Source: Nelumbo lutea
Lineage: Eukaryota > Streptophyta > Magnoliopsida > Proteales > Nelumbonaceae
Assembly (NCBI GenBank): GCA_022828595.1
Contig: JAKGHH010000006.1
Coordinates: 11,470,633 to 11,534,632, forward strand
DNA: 64,000 nucleotides
Direction: 5' to 3'
Within the stretch, counting starts at the first letter, position 1; each line of letters starts with the position of its first letter. A program made the position numbers and the translations under genes. The notes under the pieces were generated by a model, which saw nothing but the letters and a program-made list of their open reading frames with translations, was not told the origin of the DNA and did no database searches. This document shows, piece after piece, positions 21,539-33,555 of this stretch.

Positions 21539-22513
21539 CCCAATTCTTAGATAGTTCATGGCCAGCCAAAGACATTGGAAGACCTTGGCTAGTCTCATGC
21601 TAGTGTGGCAAAGGAAGGGGAAAACCCTAAGAGAGTACTTGGCAAGGTTTAATTCCGAGGCCCTACAAGTTTGAGTTCTAGACTAGTCTATAGCAGTGAC
21701 AGCCACTATGAGCGGCCAACAATCCTCTGTGTTCAGCTTCTCTTTACAAAAGAACCCTCCTCCTAACCCAATGACACTCATGAAGCATGCACAAAAGTAT
21801 ATGAACTACAAGGAAGTCCAAGCATTGTAGAGGAGTGAGGAAGAGCGGAAAGACCAGAAGAAAAGAGACCATGACAAGCGCAGACCAGATCGAGAGAGTA
21901 AAAAATAGGATCAACAATCTAACCGAAGACCAAGGACCCTACTTCCAACATATAGGAACTTCACTCATCTGTATGAACCTCAATCTAAGATACTATTGTA
22001 GATCCACAACCACAACTTTGTTAGATGGCCCGAGAAGATGAAGTCATAGAATCACAAAAGAAGTTGAGACAAATATTGTGACTTCCATCGAGACCACGTC
22101 CACGAGATAGAGAGATGCCGTGATTTGCCGCATCACCTCAAAGACCTCATCAGGCGTAGATACCATGGTGGGTTTGTGGACATTAAAGGGCATAAGCCGA
22201 AGGAGGAAGCACATTAGCCCGAGATGATATAGTGTAGCTATTGAAGGACAATGCCAACGTGTTTTCCTGGGTAGCAATAGATATGCTAGGAATTGACCCC
22301 AGGATTATTACCCATCGCCTAAATGCCAACCAACGCTATTGACCTATTAGCTAAAAGAAGAAGTGCTTCACCTCAAAATGGTGGCGGGTGATCAATGAGG
22401 AAGTCCAAAAACTACTTAATGCCAGTTTTATCGAAGTGACATACCCGGACTAGATAGAGAACATGGTAGTGGTCAGGAAGGTTAATGGAAAGTAGAAGAT
22501 CTATATCGAGTTT
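21539..22513 (+). pseudogene. Tat-like gypsy gag part 2, joined to start of RT
   Basis: The translation gives KGKTLREYLARFNSEALQV (gag capsid end), then the nucleocapsid-side motif YCDFHRDHVHEIERCRDL, HHLKDLIRR and GFVDIKG, all typical of Tat/Retand gypsy gag. From about 22280 it passes abruptly to the RT N-end: LGIDPRIITHRLNANQ, INEEVQKLLNASFIEVTYPD and VVVRKVNGK. Protease and the gag-pol linker are missing, so a deletion of several hundred bases or more must lie near 22270. The RT is cut at 22513 by a C1 LTR. Confidence 0.82.
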
Positions 22514-23995
22514 TATTAGATAGTGTATGCCATTGCATCCAATCAAATTGATATACAAATATGTTTATTGTAAATGAATAAAAGAACATAATTGTTTCAT
22601 GTTATGATTGGTGTGTTTTTATGTAATTATCCCTTAAACTGGACACTTATGAGACTCATGTTAGTTTCGAATATTCTCAACTATTGGATAGATTTGGGGA
22701 GTTTATCCTGCCAAGGCTGACACTAATGTGTTGCCAAAGAAGTTGGGGCACCCTATCTTAGCTACTAAGGTTAGACTCGAAGCACATGTAGTATGTGTTT
22801 CTTTGAAGCACTGAAACTGAACAATTTTCTAGTTATGCCCTAGACCTTGGAGACTGGTGAGCTAAACTGAAAAGTTACACCTAGCCCCTAGACTTGATTA
22901 TAGTATTACACTGGGTGTCGGATCGGGCTATCTTTGATATGCCAATCATTGAGATTCTTTGAGGGTCAAAACCTAGGTATGTTGGGGCAATCTGAGAATT
23001 CACTCGAGTGGATGATCATAGTCATAAGATTAGTCCCTTTATCAGACTTCTCTGTCGGGTAGTGTTTGATCATTATGGGCTAGGAGATTAAGTGTAAGAG
23101 ACTATTAAAGGTTGTTTACCTGATGGGCTATATCTTACTTAAGTCCATTATCGTTGGGCCTTCATAGGATGGCTGGACTTAGGGATCATTTAATTATAAA
23201 TGTTGGGCCCATTAAGAACTCATATTGATGGACTCAAGGGTTCACTGCATTTGATAGTGAATTCGGCCAGGCCTTTTCGTAGAGGCTGGGGCAAACCCAT
23301 GTGGGATTATGTGAGGTCATTATTGTTTTCCCATGCCATACAAATTGAACATAAATGGACTGACAACCATCTTGAGATGTGAGCTACTCGCTTAATGGGC
23401 CTAAATCCCATGATTAATGAGATTAATCAAGTGGTCACATGATTGCTTGACATGTCATGTGACCTGGGCGAATATGGGTTTGGATATGGGTTTGGAGCAC
23501 CCATTCTCAAAAGAGGATAACTCTTATCAACTAGTAGAGTCCAAATACAATTAAAGATTTGGATTAGGAACCTCTTAATTTGATTAGGAGTGTGCTCCTT
23601 AAGGCATAAGAAAAGAGAGATTGAAATGCTCCAGTTATCACTTTGCTTTTAGTTCTCTCTCTGCTCTTTCCGCCCCAAAAGCCCTAATTCAATCTTCCCT
23701 TCTTGTGATTAATCTTGATTAGTTTGATCTCTGATTTTTGCAAGAAAACATAAGAGAAAAGTCATGGTCACCTCTATTAGTTGAACTAGCTTCATTCCAA
23801 GCTATGGCATCTTCAGTTGAGGCTGATTTTGGGATCCAATTTAGGTGTGAACTACCACTTTGGGAGTTACATTTGTGGAATCCGTATCAGGTATATACCT
23901 TCCTCCTTTTGGTTTCAAATATGATCTAGTTTCAGTGTAAGAACGGTCATTGAAAAATGCAATTTTTCTAAAATTGGTTAATGCAATTCTCGAAG
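22514..23995 (+). repeat. Copia family C1 LTR, plus orientation, 3' end truncated
   Basis: The LTR starts TATTAGATAGTGTATGCC (consensus TGTTAGATAGTGTATGCCC) immediately after a gypsy RT codon run. It includes the LTR landmarks GTAAATGAATAAAAG, CTGGACACTTATGAGACTCA, CCCATTAAGAACTC and TTAGGAGTG, and is recognisable to the segment CATTGAAAAATGCAATTTTTC near 23970. The last about 50-80 bp, including TTCCTTCA, are missing, and gypsy RT resumes by about 24005. The RT palm between is also lost, so the right break removed both LTR end and gypsy sequence. Confidence 0.85.
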
Positions 23996-24004
23996 AATTA
24001 AAAA

Positions 24005-25389
24005 AGGTAAAAGATTTCTAGTGGATCGAGGAATGCAAATGGTCCTTCCAGGAGATGAAAAGATACCTGAGTTCACCACCTCTGCTCGCAAAGCTAAGCC
24101 CAAGAGATTTACTACTGCTCTACCTGTTGGTTGGAGATGAAGTGGTCAGCTCAGTTTTGGTAAAGGAGGAAGGTTAGACATAAAGGTTGATCTACTACAC
24201 TAGCAAGGTCCTCACAAGCGTGGAAACTCGATATTCAAACCGGGAGAAGGTCGCCCTAGCCCTAGTAACCTTAGTAAAAATGCTCAGATCATACTTCCAA
24301 GCCTACGGTGTTTGAGTGCTCACCAACTATCCTCTCAAACAAGTCCTACAGAGACAAGAGGCATATGGCCACCTAGTCAAATAGAGCATGGAGATGAGTG
24401 AGTTTGATATCGACTATGCACCTCGTTCCACCACTAAAGCCCAGGCTTGGCCGACTTCCTAGTTGAGTGCACCTTCTCAACATAGGACCTAGCTGAGGCC
24501 GCACCAACCTGGATTCTCTGTGTGGATGACTCGTCCAACCAATAAGGTAGCAGGGCTAGATTCATCCTCAGCCCGGACAACACCGTCTTAGATCACGCAA
24601 TCAGGTTTGAGTTCAAAGCATCCAACAATAAGGCCAAGTATAAAGCTCTAATATCCAGCCTTCGACTCACCTTGGACTTTAGAGCTAGGCAAGTCAAAGC
24701 CTTCAGTGACTCCCAGCTTGTGGTCAACTAGGTCCTCTGCTAGTTCAAGGAAATGGTGCCAACTATGGTGATCTACTTGCAAAAAGTGTAAGGACTAATT
24801 CAACAACTCAAACACTTCATCATACAGCAAATCCCCAAGTCGAGAATATACGAGTCGATGCATTCTCAAAGATTGAACACTTCACTGTCCTCGGCATAAC
24901 CGTCAGGATGGATGTTCTAGCACAGCCTAGCATCTTGGAAACATCCCTACTGATCCTCCTTGTTTAGCAAGAGCCATCATCGATGGACCCCATGATATAG
25001 TACCTATAAGACAACACTCTCCCAACCAACTAAGTAGAAGCGAATAGGCTCACCCACAAGTCAGCCTGGTACTACCTTATCAAAGGACAACTCTATTGTT
25101 GGTCACACACTCTCCCCTACCTAAGGTGTCTCCCCCTAACTGAGGCTGACTACATTCTTAGGGAGATACATGAGGGTATTTGCGGAGACCACCCCGACGA
25201 TCAAACTGTGGCTCATAAAGAACTTTGGCAAGGGTACTTTTGGGCCACCATGAAGCAAGATGCAGCTTATCTTGTCAGGAAGTGTGATTGTTGACAAAGA
25301 CATTCAAATCTTCACCACCAACTAGCAACTCCCGAAATGCCCATCACCAGTTCATGGCCCTTTGCTCTATGGGGGATGGACATCCTCAG
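24005..25389 (+). pseudogene. Tat-like gypsy RT end, RNase H, second RNase H, integrase N-part
   Basis: The order is: RT end WIEECKWSFQEMKRYLSSPP; connection and RNase H with LIYYTSKVLTSVETRYSNRE, KVALALVTLVKMLRSYFQAY; and FDIDYAPR. A second RNase H of the archaeal type comes next, with YKALISSLRLTLDFRARQVK and FSDSQLVV, which marks the Tat lineage. Then the integrase HHCC region follows, with LTEADYILREIHEGICGDHP, ATMKQDAAYLVRKCDC, and WPFALWGMDIL. Stops and shifts are frequent. The integrase catalytic core is missing because the C1 element begins at 25390. Confidence 0.88.
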
Positions 25390-26334
25390 TGAAGGGAAGG
25401 GATATCCATCATATGGATGGCCAAACCATGCAGGGTGGCTATGTGAAATTTCAAAAATTTTCTTTCTCCCTTCTAGGAATCACATTCCTAGTTTTATTCA
25501 TATATACTAATCCAAACCCATATTTAACCCAAATTCACCCATACTAATTAATCATATTAATCTTTGGCCCTAAGCACATTAAGTAAGTGGGCTCCTTCCC
25601 TTTTAATTGTTGGCTAATTTGGCTCTCTTTGTATGGCATGGGACTCTAATATTGATCTTCACAAAAGCCATATGGGTTTAGCTTATCCTTCGTTATAAGG
25701 CCTAGTCGAATTCACTGTTGAACACAGTGAACCCCTATGTCCATCAGTATGGGCTATTAACAGGCCCAAAATTTGCACTAAATGGTCATTGAGTATAGGC
25801 ACCTTATGAAAGCCCAAGGACTATGGTCTTAAGTGAGATTATCCCATCAGATATATAAACCCTAAATGATCTTACATTTAACCTCTCAATCCATAATGAT
25901 CAAACACTGCCCGACAAGAGAGGACCTCTCCCTCGGCTGCAAGGTATAGTGACGCACTCTTTGCTCAAGTGTAACTTTCCAGTTTTGCCCATATGTCTCC
26001 AAGGTTTAGGGCATAACTAGAAATGGTCTAGTCTAGAATTTCAAGCAAACCCAGACTACATGTGCTTCGGCTTTAACTTTGGTAGCTGAGACAAGCTGCC
26101 CCAACCGACTTGGTAGCACATTACTATCAGCGTTGGCAGGATAAACCTCCCCAAGTTTGTCCAATGGTTGTGAGCATTCTAAACTAACACAAGTCTTGTA
26201 AGTATCTAGTTTAAGGATAATTACACAAAAACACACCTAGTATAACATGAATCAATTATGTACTTTAATTTATTTATAATAAATGTCTAATATACATCAA
26301 TCTAATTGGAGCTTAGGATATACACTATCTAACA
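25390..26334 (-). repeat. C1 3' LTR with large internal deletion (945 bp)
   Basis: The terminal sequences agree with other C1 LTRs: TGAAGGGAAGG at 25390 and CACTATCTAACA ending at 26334. The LTR is only about half the usual length. The segment between the ATCACATTCCTAG region (about 25490) and TCCAAACCCATATT is missing, about 350-400 bp relative to the solo LTRs, and further stretches near 25980 are lost. The adjacent internal sequence GCTTCCACTTGC (minus GCAAGTGGAAGC) is in the place of the polypurine tract. Confidence 0.85.
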
Positions 26335-26339
26335 GCTTC

Positions 26340-27560
26340 CACTTGCACTTAGGCCTAATCTGGTACAAGCCTCAGTTCCATACTGTCCATATGTTTCTCA
26401 AACACTTTCTATGTTAATGGCTTAGTCAATGGGTGATATGGTAGGATTCCACATTTTAGGATGAATAACTTCATTCATTGGGCAGCCTCACTTATGACAA
26501 TGTGCTTGGTTTGGGTTGTGGACTATTTTTCTTACTATTAAGGACCCTATCATAGAGATATAACCAAATGTAGACTTTCTATCTTTTGAATCTTACTGGA
26601 AGTCAATATTAGTATACCTGAAAATCTATAGAGAATAACCATCGAATACCAGACAAAACTCTTTTGTCCTTCGAAGATATTTGAGTATATTCTTTACAAT
26701 AGTCCAATGCTCCTGTCCTGTGTTTGATTGGTATCTACTTACTACACTCATGGCTTGAGCTGTGTCTGGCCGAATGCACTACATGGAATACATGATGTTC
26801 CCTACGGTTGAGACATAGGGAACCTCTCTCATGCCCTCAATATCCTTAGGAGTCTTAGGAGACATACCCTTAGATAGAGTGACTTTGTGTCTGAAAGGGA
26901 CAAATCCCTTCTTGGAGTTCTCAATGTTATATCTTTTGACAATCTTATCAATGTAAGTAAAGTAGGATAATCTTATTATCCCTTTTGATTTATCTCTATA
27001 AAGTCGAAGTCTCAAGATATAGGAAGTTTCTCTAATATCTTTCATGGAGAATTGCTGCAAAAGCCATATCTTCGATGTAGTTAATATTTCTACATCATTC
27101 CTAATGAGTAGAATGTCATCTACATGCAGAACCAAGAACGTAACCTTATCTCCCATTGCCTTTCTATAAACACAAGGCTCATCCGCATTCTACTCAAAGT
27201 CAGACTATTTGATGGTAGAGTCAAATCGGATGTTCCAACTTCTTGAAGCTTGCTTAAGTCAATAGATGGATTCGTTGAGTTTACACACCATGTGTTCTTG
27301 ACCTGCAGCAATGAAACCTTACGGTCGTTGCATATAAATATCTTCAGAAGCATCTTCATTCAAGAATGTGGTTTTGACATCCTTTTGCCAAATCTCATAG
27401 TTATAGTGTGATGCTACATCTAACAGGATTCTTATGGATTTAAGCATGACCATTGAATAAAATGTTTCCTCATAATCGATTCCCTCTTTCTGAGTGTACC
27501 CCTTTGCTACAAGACGAGCTTTATCGATTTCAATCTTCCCATTAGGGTCATTCTTCCTCT
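26340..27560 (-). pseudogene. C1 copia reverse transcriptase and RNase H
   Basis: The RT active-site region FLVLHVDDILLIRND lies at about 27090-27135. SMKDIRETSYIL, IRLSYFTYIDKIVKRYN and the start of RNase H EVPYVSTVGNIMYSM (near 26780) follow. Further RNase H residues continue as TAQAMSVVSRYQSN and HWTIVKNILKYLRRTKEF near 26700. The RT N-end at 27170-27560 is frameshifted (segments equivalent to FLNG and GFE are readable only in other frames). The active-site YVDD reads HVDD, and stops interrupt RNase H. Confidence 0.88.
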
Positions 27561-27599
27561 TGTAGATTCATTTGCAACCAATTGCTTTCACCCTAGGGG

Positions 27600-28920
27600 G
27601 TGGGTCTATGAGAGTCCATACCTTGTTGGTTTCCATCGAGTCCATCTCAACTTTCATGGCATTTACCCACTACAAGGAATCTATATCTAACATAACTTCC
27701 GTATAAGTCATGAGATCTTCCTCACTTATCATGGCTTCCATCAAGTGACTTTCTTGATCATAGCCATAACAAATAGGAGGCCTAGATACCTGGGTAGATC
27801 TTCTAGGTTGGGTATGATCTAGAACTTGTGGGACATCCCCCACTACTCCTAAGCTCTCCTCATCAAGAATAATTTTTTAACAATGATTGTCCACGATGTA
27901 ATCTTCTTCTAGTAGGCATATCAATTGCAAAACACCTTCTGCTCTCTTGGGTTATAGAATAAGTAGCCATAGAGCTTTTGGGGTAATCTACAAATAGGCA
28001 ATGTCTGGTTTTGGATTCTAATTTGTTAGCACTTGATCTTTTAACATGTGTCGGACAACTCCAAATCATCAAAGTGTCTTACACTTGGTTTCTTTCCGGT
28101 CCAAAGCTCATATGGAGTTTTAGGAATGGATTTGGTTGAAACCCAGTTCAGCACGTATATCATAGTCTTTGATGCTTATCTCCAAAAGGATATAGGTAGT
28201 TCTGAGTGAACGAGAAGTGAATAGACCATGTCCAATAGAGTTTGGCTTCTCCTCTCCGATACACCATTTAATTGTGGTGTAGTAGTAGGAGGTAACTATG
28301 ATAAAATCCCATTGTCCTTTAAGTAGTCCCTAAATTCGTCGAAGAGATATTTGCCTCATTGATCTGATCGAAGGGCCATGATCTGTCTCCCCAACTATTT
28401 CTTGACCTCTTGTTTGAACTCTTTGAACTTTTCAAAGAATTCAGACTTATCTCTCATTAGGTACATGTAACCATACCGAGAGAAATCATCGGTAAAGGTT
28501 ATAAAATAAATGTTCTAGTTATGTGTCCTAACATTCATGGAACCACATGCCTCATTATGTATCAGGTCAAGTGTACCCATAGATCTTTCAGCCTTTCTCG
28601 TAAATGGCCATTTTGTCATCTTACCTTGAAGGCAATGTTCACAAGTTGGAAGATCTTCTATAGTTAAAAAATCCAAAGGATCATTCTCTAGTTCTCTGTA
28701 AGTGAGAAATTTATTACTTAGTTTAATAGTAATCATATTACTAGACAAAATAGAATAACTATCCTTATACAATTTTGAAACATAAATTATATTTCTTCTC
28801 AAAGTCGGTACATAAAAACAATTTTTAAGTGTAACAATTCCTTCTCTAAAAAATAAATCTACCATTCCTATGGTTGTAGCTACAACTATTACAGAAGTCC
28901 CCAAATAAAGCATCACTTCA
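27600..28920 (-). pseudogene. C1 copia integrase and upstream pre-integrase segment
   Basis: A long clean stretch at 28515-28916 encodes the protease-integrase linker and the zinc finger: FREGIVTLKNCFYVPTLRRN, IIYVSKLYKDSYSI and CEHCLQGKMTKWPFT, the C-x2-C half of the HHCC finger. RSMGTLDLIHNEACGSMNVR then marks the start of the catalytic core (usual H.D.CG). The core is decayed between 28500 and 28080. The C-part KLESKTRHCLFVDYPKSSM with the nearby HVKR lies at 27940-28070. Copia integrase lies before RT, as it does here on the minus strand. Confidence 0.88.
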
Positions 28921-29909
28921 CCGTCACTCAGCCTTCTGGTTGTTTTGAACCCTTACAATGTGTTACATGCATGAGTAGAACCCCATAAATCAACACACCA
29001 AGATGCAGAAAGTGAAAAACATATTGGTCTCTATGACAAAATATTCGAAATTACCTTCTTTTTTCTTGGTCTCTAGATATTAAGAATAGTTCCTCTTCTA
29101 ATGTCCAGTTTGCTTGCAGAAATGACACACATCCAATGTCTTGTCTTTTTTCTGCTTTTTAGGTTTTCTAGCTTTCTTCCGAAGCTTCTTCTTAGACTTC
29201 TTTTCTATCTTGATTTGCCACCTTTAACAAGCATGGCTATCGGTCTATCCTTCTTTATCAGTTCTTCAGCCCTTTGCAACATATTGCTGAGTTTCTGAAG
29301 GCTAACATTTAGCTTATTCATGTTATAGTCCATGATAAACCGATTAAAAGAGGGAGGCAAAGAGTTTAAGATAGCGTCAATTTTAGTGTCATCATCTAGC
29401 TCAGAGCCAAGAGCCTCTAATTCGTTAATGTATCCCATAATCTTAAGACAATGGTCATATCATAAACAATTTTAGGAACCTCTGTCATGTAGAACGATTA
29501 TGCTCTTCATTCATTGTCATCAAACTATCCATGATATCCTTGGACACTTCAATCTTATTGAACTATCTCTGTATCGGATTGTCTAAGGATGCTATGATGT
29601 AACACCAGACAAGAGAGTTCTTCTTCTCCCATTCTTGGTGCTCTTTTGTATAGGCCTCAGAAGCCCTATCGCCTGGATGTTCCGGTGCAGGTTTTTGGCT
29701 ACCTTGTCCAATTTCTCGGATGTAAGAACCAGCATAAGGTTACGGAACCAGTCAGTGTAATTGGATCCCTTAAGCTTGTTATCATCGAACAATTTGGTGA
29801 ATTGTTCATTTACCATTTCTGATAAAAGGCAACATAAATTAATCCACGACCAAAAATGATTAATGTTATTTACATAGAAAGGTCTTTTATCTATGCTCCA
29901 TTGAAGCAA
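28921..29909 (-). pseudogene. C1 copia gag and protease
   Basis: Gag starts at about 29817 with MVNEQFTKLFDDNKLKGSNY, continuing TDWFRNLMLVLTSEKLDKV. It continues at 29438-29205 with INELEALGSELDDDTKIDAI, LNSLPPSFNRFIMDYNMNKL and LQRAEELI. These are the UBN2-type capsid motifs of plant copia. A zinc-knuckle remnant (CKQTGH..KRN) lies near 29100. The protease site reads WCVDLWGSTHAC near 28980 in place of the usual WxxDSGxSxHxx, so the catalytic Ser is lost. The two gag halves are in different frames. Confidence 0.85.
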
Positions 29910-30534
29910 TCCAACAAACTAAACCAGCAAATTGATAAGCCCAATTTTATGGTGCATCTCCTCATTGCCAATACAACCCATCTTCATGCCAATAATGGAA
30001 GGCCTTTAGAGACTTCGTCATATGAATTTCCCTATCACATGCATTTATATAATTGGAGGGAACAAGTTGAAATGTCCCTAAATCTGATTTAGGTCAAACC
30101 AAAGCAGCTCCCATTGACTTTCATAAATTCATATTCAAATGGGCCCAAAATGGGCTCGGGTTCCGCCTAGTTCCTCTTGGAGATGAAGCAAATCTAGGGC
30201 CCATTGAGAAGGGAGATCATCCAATGGTCTTTTAGAGCACTATGGTAATGATATGCATTCAGCCATGGTGTTCGTAAAGAGCCACTAATGATTAAACATG
30301 GGCCAAGTACTTATGGCCCATGTACGAATCACATTCAACACATCATACACATCCACATGCACAAATTGATCCAATCAATTAAATAACCTATAAAATCCTA
30401 TTTAATTAACTTAACACATTATCAGCCCATTAAGGCTCATGTATTATCAAATAATATCATCTAGGTATATGGGCTAAACTACAAAAAGCAGTTCAGCCCA
30501 TGTAGTTGTTATGCTAAAAATGGGTTGATTTAGC
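29910..30534 (-). other. C1 leader (part next to gag)
   Basis: Non-coding sequence between gag and the nested gypsy-type solo LTR. It contains many TGGGCC/GGCCCA words, as in the C1 LTRs, but has no repeat partner in the window. The plus-strand frame at 29856-30092 runs antisense to gag and is not a gene. Confidence 0.5.
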
Positions 30535-31476
30535 TTTTGATGGAGGGTGATTTGCCCTGACCTAGTAGTAAGGGGACACATGAACGTGACTTGACATGAG
30601 TGACAACTCAGCATAACAAGCCCACTATAATCCAGCTGGGCAGCTCGGCACGAATGGCAGCTTGCTACAAAATGACACTCCGAAGAGCCTGAGCTAGACT
30701 TCCCTGAGCTTGAGGCACCCTAAGCCAAGGGCACCCCAAGCTGAGGACACTTTGGATTAAGCTCATACTAGGATGAATCCGTTCCCGTCCAAGCCAAAGT
30801 AGCTCGGAGCATCACAAGTAACTTGGCACATCGTCAGTAGCTCGGCACATTGTCAGTAGCTCGGTATGAGTAGCTCAGCACATTGTTAGTAGCTCAGTAC
30901 GAGTAGCTCGACATACCACCAGTAGCTTGGGGTAGAACAGCTCGGCATATTGTAGGGAGCCTCCCACCTGACAACCGTACCTACCAGACTACTCCCGTGT
31001 CTCTCTTCTGGAGGCACCATACCTGTCAGCGCCGAAGGATAGCATTCATGCCTTTTGCCAGGCGGCGCCATGCCTGCCAACCTTGGCGGTGGTTTTCTGG
31101 TGGGACCGTACTCTGCAACCACCAACTCTGCCTACCAGCCCAATTCTGACCAGTAACGGCCAGCCACTACGAGTCATTACTTGTCAGCAGATCACCGCAA
31201 TAGAGATTCTGGAGCAGTTACACGTCAGGAACATCATTCTATAAGGACCCCGACCCCTAGGGGGCAAAGGTATCATGTGTGAACTCCACTCTTAGCTCTC
31301 TACAACTCTTTCTTGCTTTCTTAAGCTTTCTCTATAGTCACTAACTTAAGCATCAGTGTGTTCCCACCGGGTGATCCCCTGGATTTCTTCTTCTTTCTCA
31401 CAGGTGTTTCTCATCCATCGCCAGCTAGGAGCATAGCCACTTCCAGCTAGGAGTGACCTGATTGCGCACCATTAGC
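30535..31476 (+). mobile_element. Gypsy-type solo LTR (about 30538-31471) inside the C1 leader
   Basis: This is a GC-rich block in AT-rich surroundings. It starts TGATGGAGGGTGATTTGCCC at 30538 and ends ATTGCGCACCA at 31471. TTAGC occurs at 30530-30534 and again at 31472-31476, with three T residues between the left copy and TGATGG. A promoter-like TATAAGGACCCC lies at about 31241, followed by a pyrimidine-rich leader (TCTTTCTTGCTTTCTTAAGC). The style is that of Tat-type gypsy LTRs, but no second copy is present to prove the limits. Confidence 0.55.
30798..30950 (+). repeat. Degenerate minisatellite, AGTAGCTCGGCACATTGTC-like unit
   Basis: Seven or so imperfect copies of an 11-20-bp unit containing AGTAGCTCGG(CA/TA) run in tandem, with variants such as AGTAGCTCAGCACATTGTT and AGTAGCTCGACATACCACC. 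The array sits in the U3-like part of the GC-rich solo LTR, upstream of its TATA-type motif. Confidence 0.75.
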
Positions 31477-31612
31477 TTAACTTAGCAAAATAGGGTTTTA
31501 CAGGGTTGGTTCGAATTGCATCATGTCATGGGCCATCAAACCCTTGGCCTATAACTGAATTTGGGTCATCTAAAATGGTCTAAGACTAAACCCCATTGAA
31601 CCATGGGTCTGG
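31477..31612 (-). other. C1 leader (middle part)
   Basis: A short piece of C1 internal DNA between the gypsy-type solo LTR and the solo C1 LTR. It ends CCATGGGTCTGG. Joining it to TCCGGTCCAACC at 33551 restores continuous leader sequence. Confidence 0.55.
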
Positions 31613-33555
31613 TGTTAGATAGTTTTGTATGCCCTTAGCTTCAATCAAGATGATGTACTTTATGAGTTTATTGTAAATGAATAAAAGTGCATATTTGATT
31701 CATGTTCCCTTGGTATGTTTCTGTGTAATACCCTTAAACTGGACACTTAATGAGACTCATGTTAGTTTAGAATGTTCACAGCTAGTGGGTCGGTCTGGAG
31801 AGACCTATCCTGACAAGGCTGACACTGTGGTGTCACCAAGTCGGTTGGGGTGGCCTGTCTCAACTGCCAGGGTGAGACCCTAGGCACATACAGTGTAGGA
31901 TTAATTGAATCTTTGAACTGGACCAGATTTCCAGTATTGCCCTGGACCTTAGAGATTGATGGGCAAAACTGGAAAGTTACACCCGACCCCTAGACTCGAT
32001 TATGATACTGCACTAGGTGTCAGATTGGGTTGTCTTTGAAATACCAATCAGTGAGATCCTTAGCGGGGGTCAAAACCTGGGTATGTTGGGACAGTCTGAG
32101 AATTCATCTGAGTGGGTGATCATAGTGACAGGATCAGCCCCTTTGTCGGACAAAGGTAATGATTGGGGATGCACTCTCACTAATGGAAACCAAGACTGCC
32201 GACAGCCGATTTCAATCGTTGAGATTTGTTTTGCAAAATATATTTTATATGAGACATAAAAGTATATATATATTGGTTTCTAAAAGAATTGCAAAAGGTT
32301 TTAATTCCCGGGATCCATATAAGCAGAGAGTGCAACACTATTCCTTGTAGCCGAGGGAGAGGTCCTCTCTTGTCGGGCAGTGTATGATCATTATGGGCTG
32401 AGAGGTTGAGCGTAAGACCATTGAGGATAATACTTGATGGGCTAATCTTGCATCTGCCCACAGTTCTTGGGTGTTACAAGGTGGCTTGGCCCAGGGACCA
32501 CTTAGGGTAAGTGTTGGGCCCATAGAGACCATGATATGGTTTTCAGGGGGTGCACTGTCCATAACAGTGTATTCGGCCAGGCCTTGTAACAAAGGCTGGG
32601 CCGAACCCATGTGACTGATGTGTAGATCAATGTTAAGGTCCTACGCCATACAAGGAAGCCCAACTGGGCAGCAGTTTGGAAGGCTAAATGAATACATAAC
32701 CTTAAATGGGCCTTAAGCCCATTTTGAACTGGGCTAATTTGATTAGTCACTTAAAGGGGCGAATTCTGAGATGGATCAACTGATAGGATTGGCCCAGACC
32801 CTATCCACTTAGAGAGTCCAAGATCTAAATAAGATTTAGATCTGGAAACCTCCTAATTAGATTAAGAGATGACTGATCTAATCTGCAGATAAGATAAGGG
32901 TTATCCCCTATCACATAAAGGGACTTCTAATCCAAATATGATTTGGGTTAGCAACTCCTAATGGGATTAGGAGCTGATCCCTTTGAGATTATAAAAGGAG
33001 GAGGGGGTGACAGCCTTTAGACATACAAGCAATACACATTCTTGTCTTCAGAGCTGAAATCACAAGAAGAGAGAATCTGCACCCTGCAAATACTCTCTTG
33101 CCGCCTCCTTCCTGCAGCCGCCGCCTCTAATAGTTTGATCTCCGGTCCTTGGGAGATCTTGATTTCAATCTTTTTGGGAAAAGATTGATTGGAGCTATAT
33201 TCACAAGCCATCATGTTGATTCTTGCAAAGGGTCAAGTTCTTTTGGAAGAACACTGCTGATTCTGCTCCATCCTGCACTGTGCCATCTTCAGTGGGAGCA
33301 GATTTTGGATCCTTCCTTGGGCGTGAACACCTTCATTGGGAGATATTATTTCTCCGTATCAGGTATAATCCCTCCCTACTCCTTTTGCTTCAGATCTGGT
33401 TCAGTTTAAGGTTCAAGAATGATCATTGAAAATATGATTTTCTAAATAGGGAATTCGATTCCCAGTTGAAGGGAGAGAAAAATTTTTGAAATTCACCCCC
33501 CTTATTTCGCAATCTTTGGGCGTCCATGTGATGGATATCCAATCCCTTCATCCGG
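31608..33555 (+). mobile_element. Solo C1 LTR (31613-33550) inside another C1 element
   Basis: The LTR runs from TGTTAGATAGTTTTGTATGCC at 31613 to CCAATCCCTTCA at 33550 (1938 bp, the longest C1 LTR here). The flanking 5-mers are TCTGG (31608-31612) and TCCGG (33551-33555), four of five matching. It lacks any internal region or PBS on its right side. It lies in opposite orientation to the host element's own 5' LTR, 0.7 kb away, so the two form a large inverted repeat. Confidence 0.85.

Noticed and set aside
33017..33409. Gene pair at 33017-33214 minus and 33149-33429 plus
   Set aside because: These are parts of the C1 LTR U5 region. The same stretches in other C1 LTRs have stops at different places.
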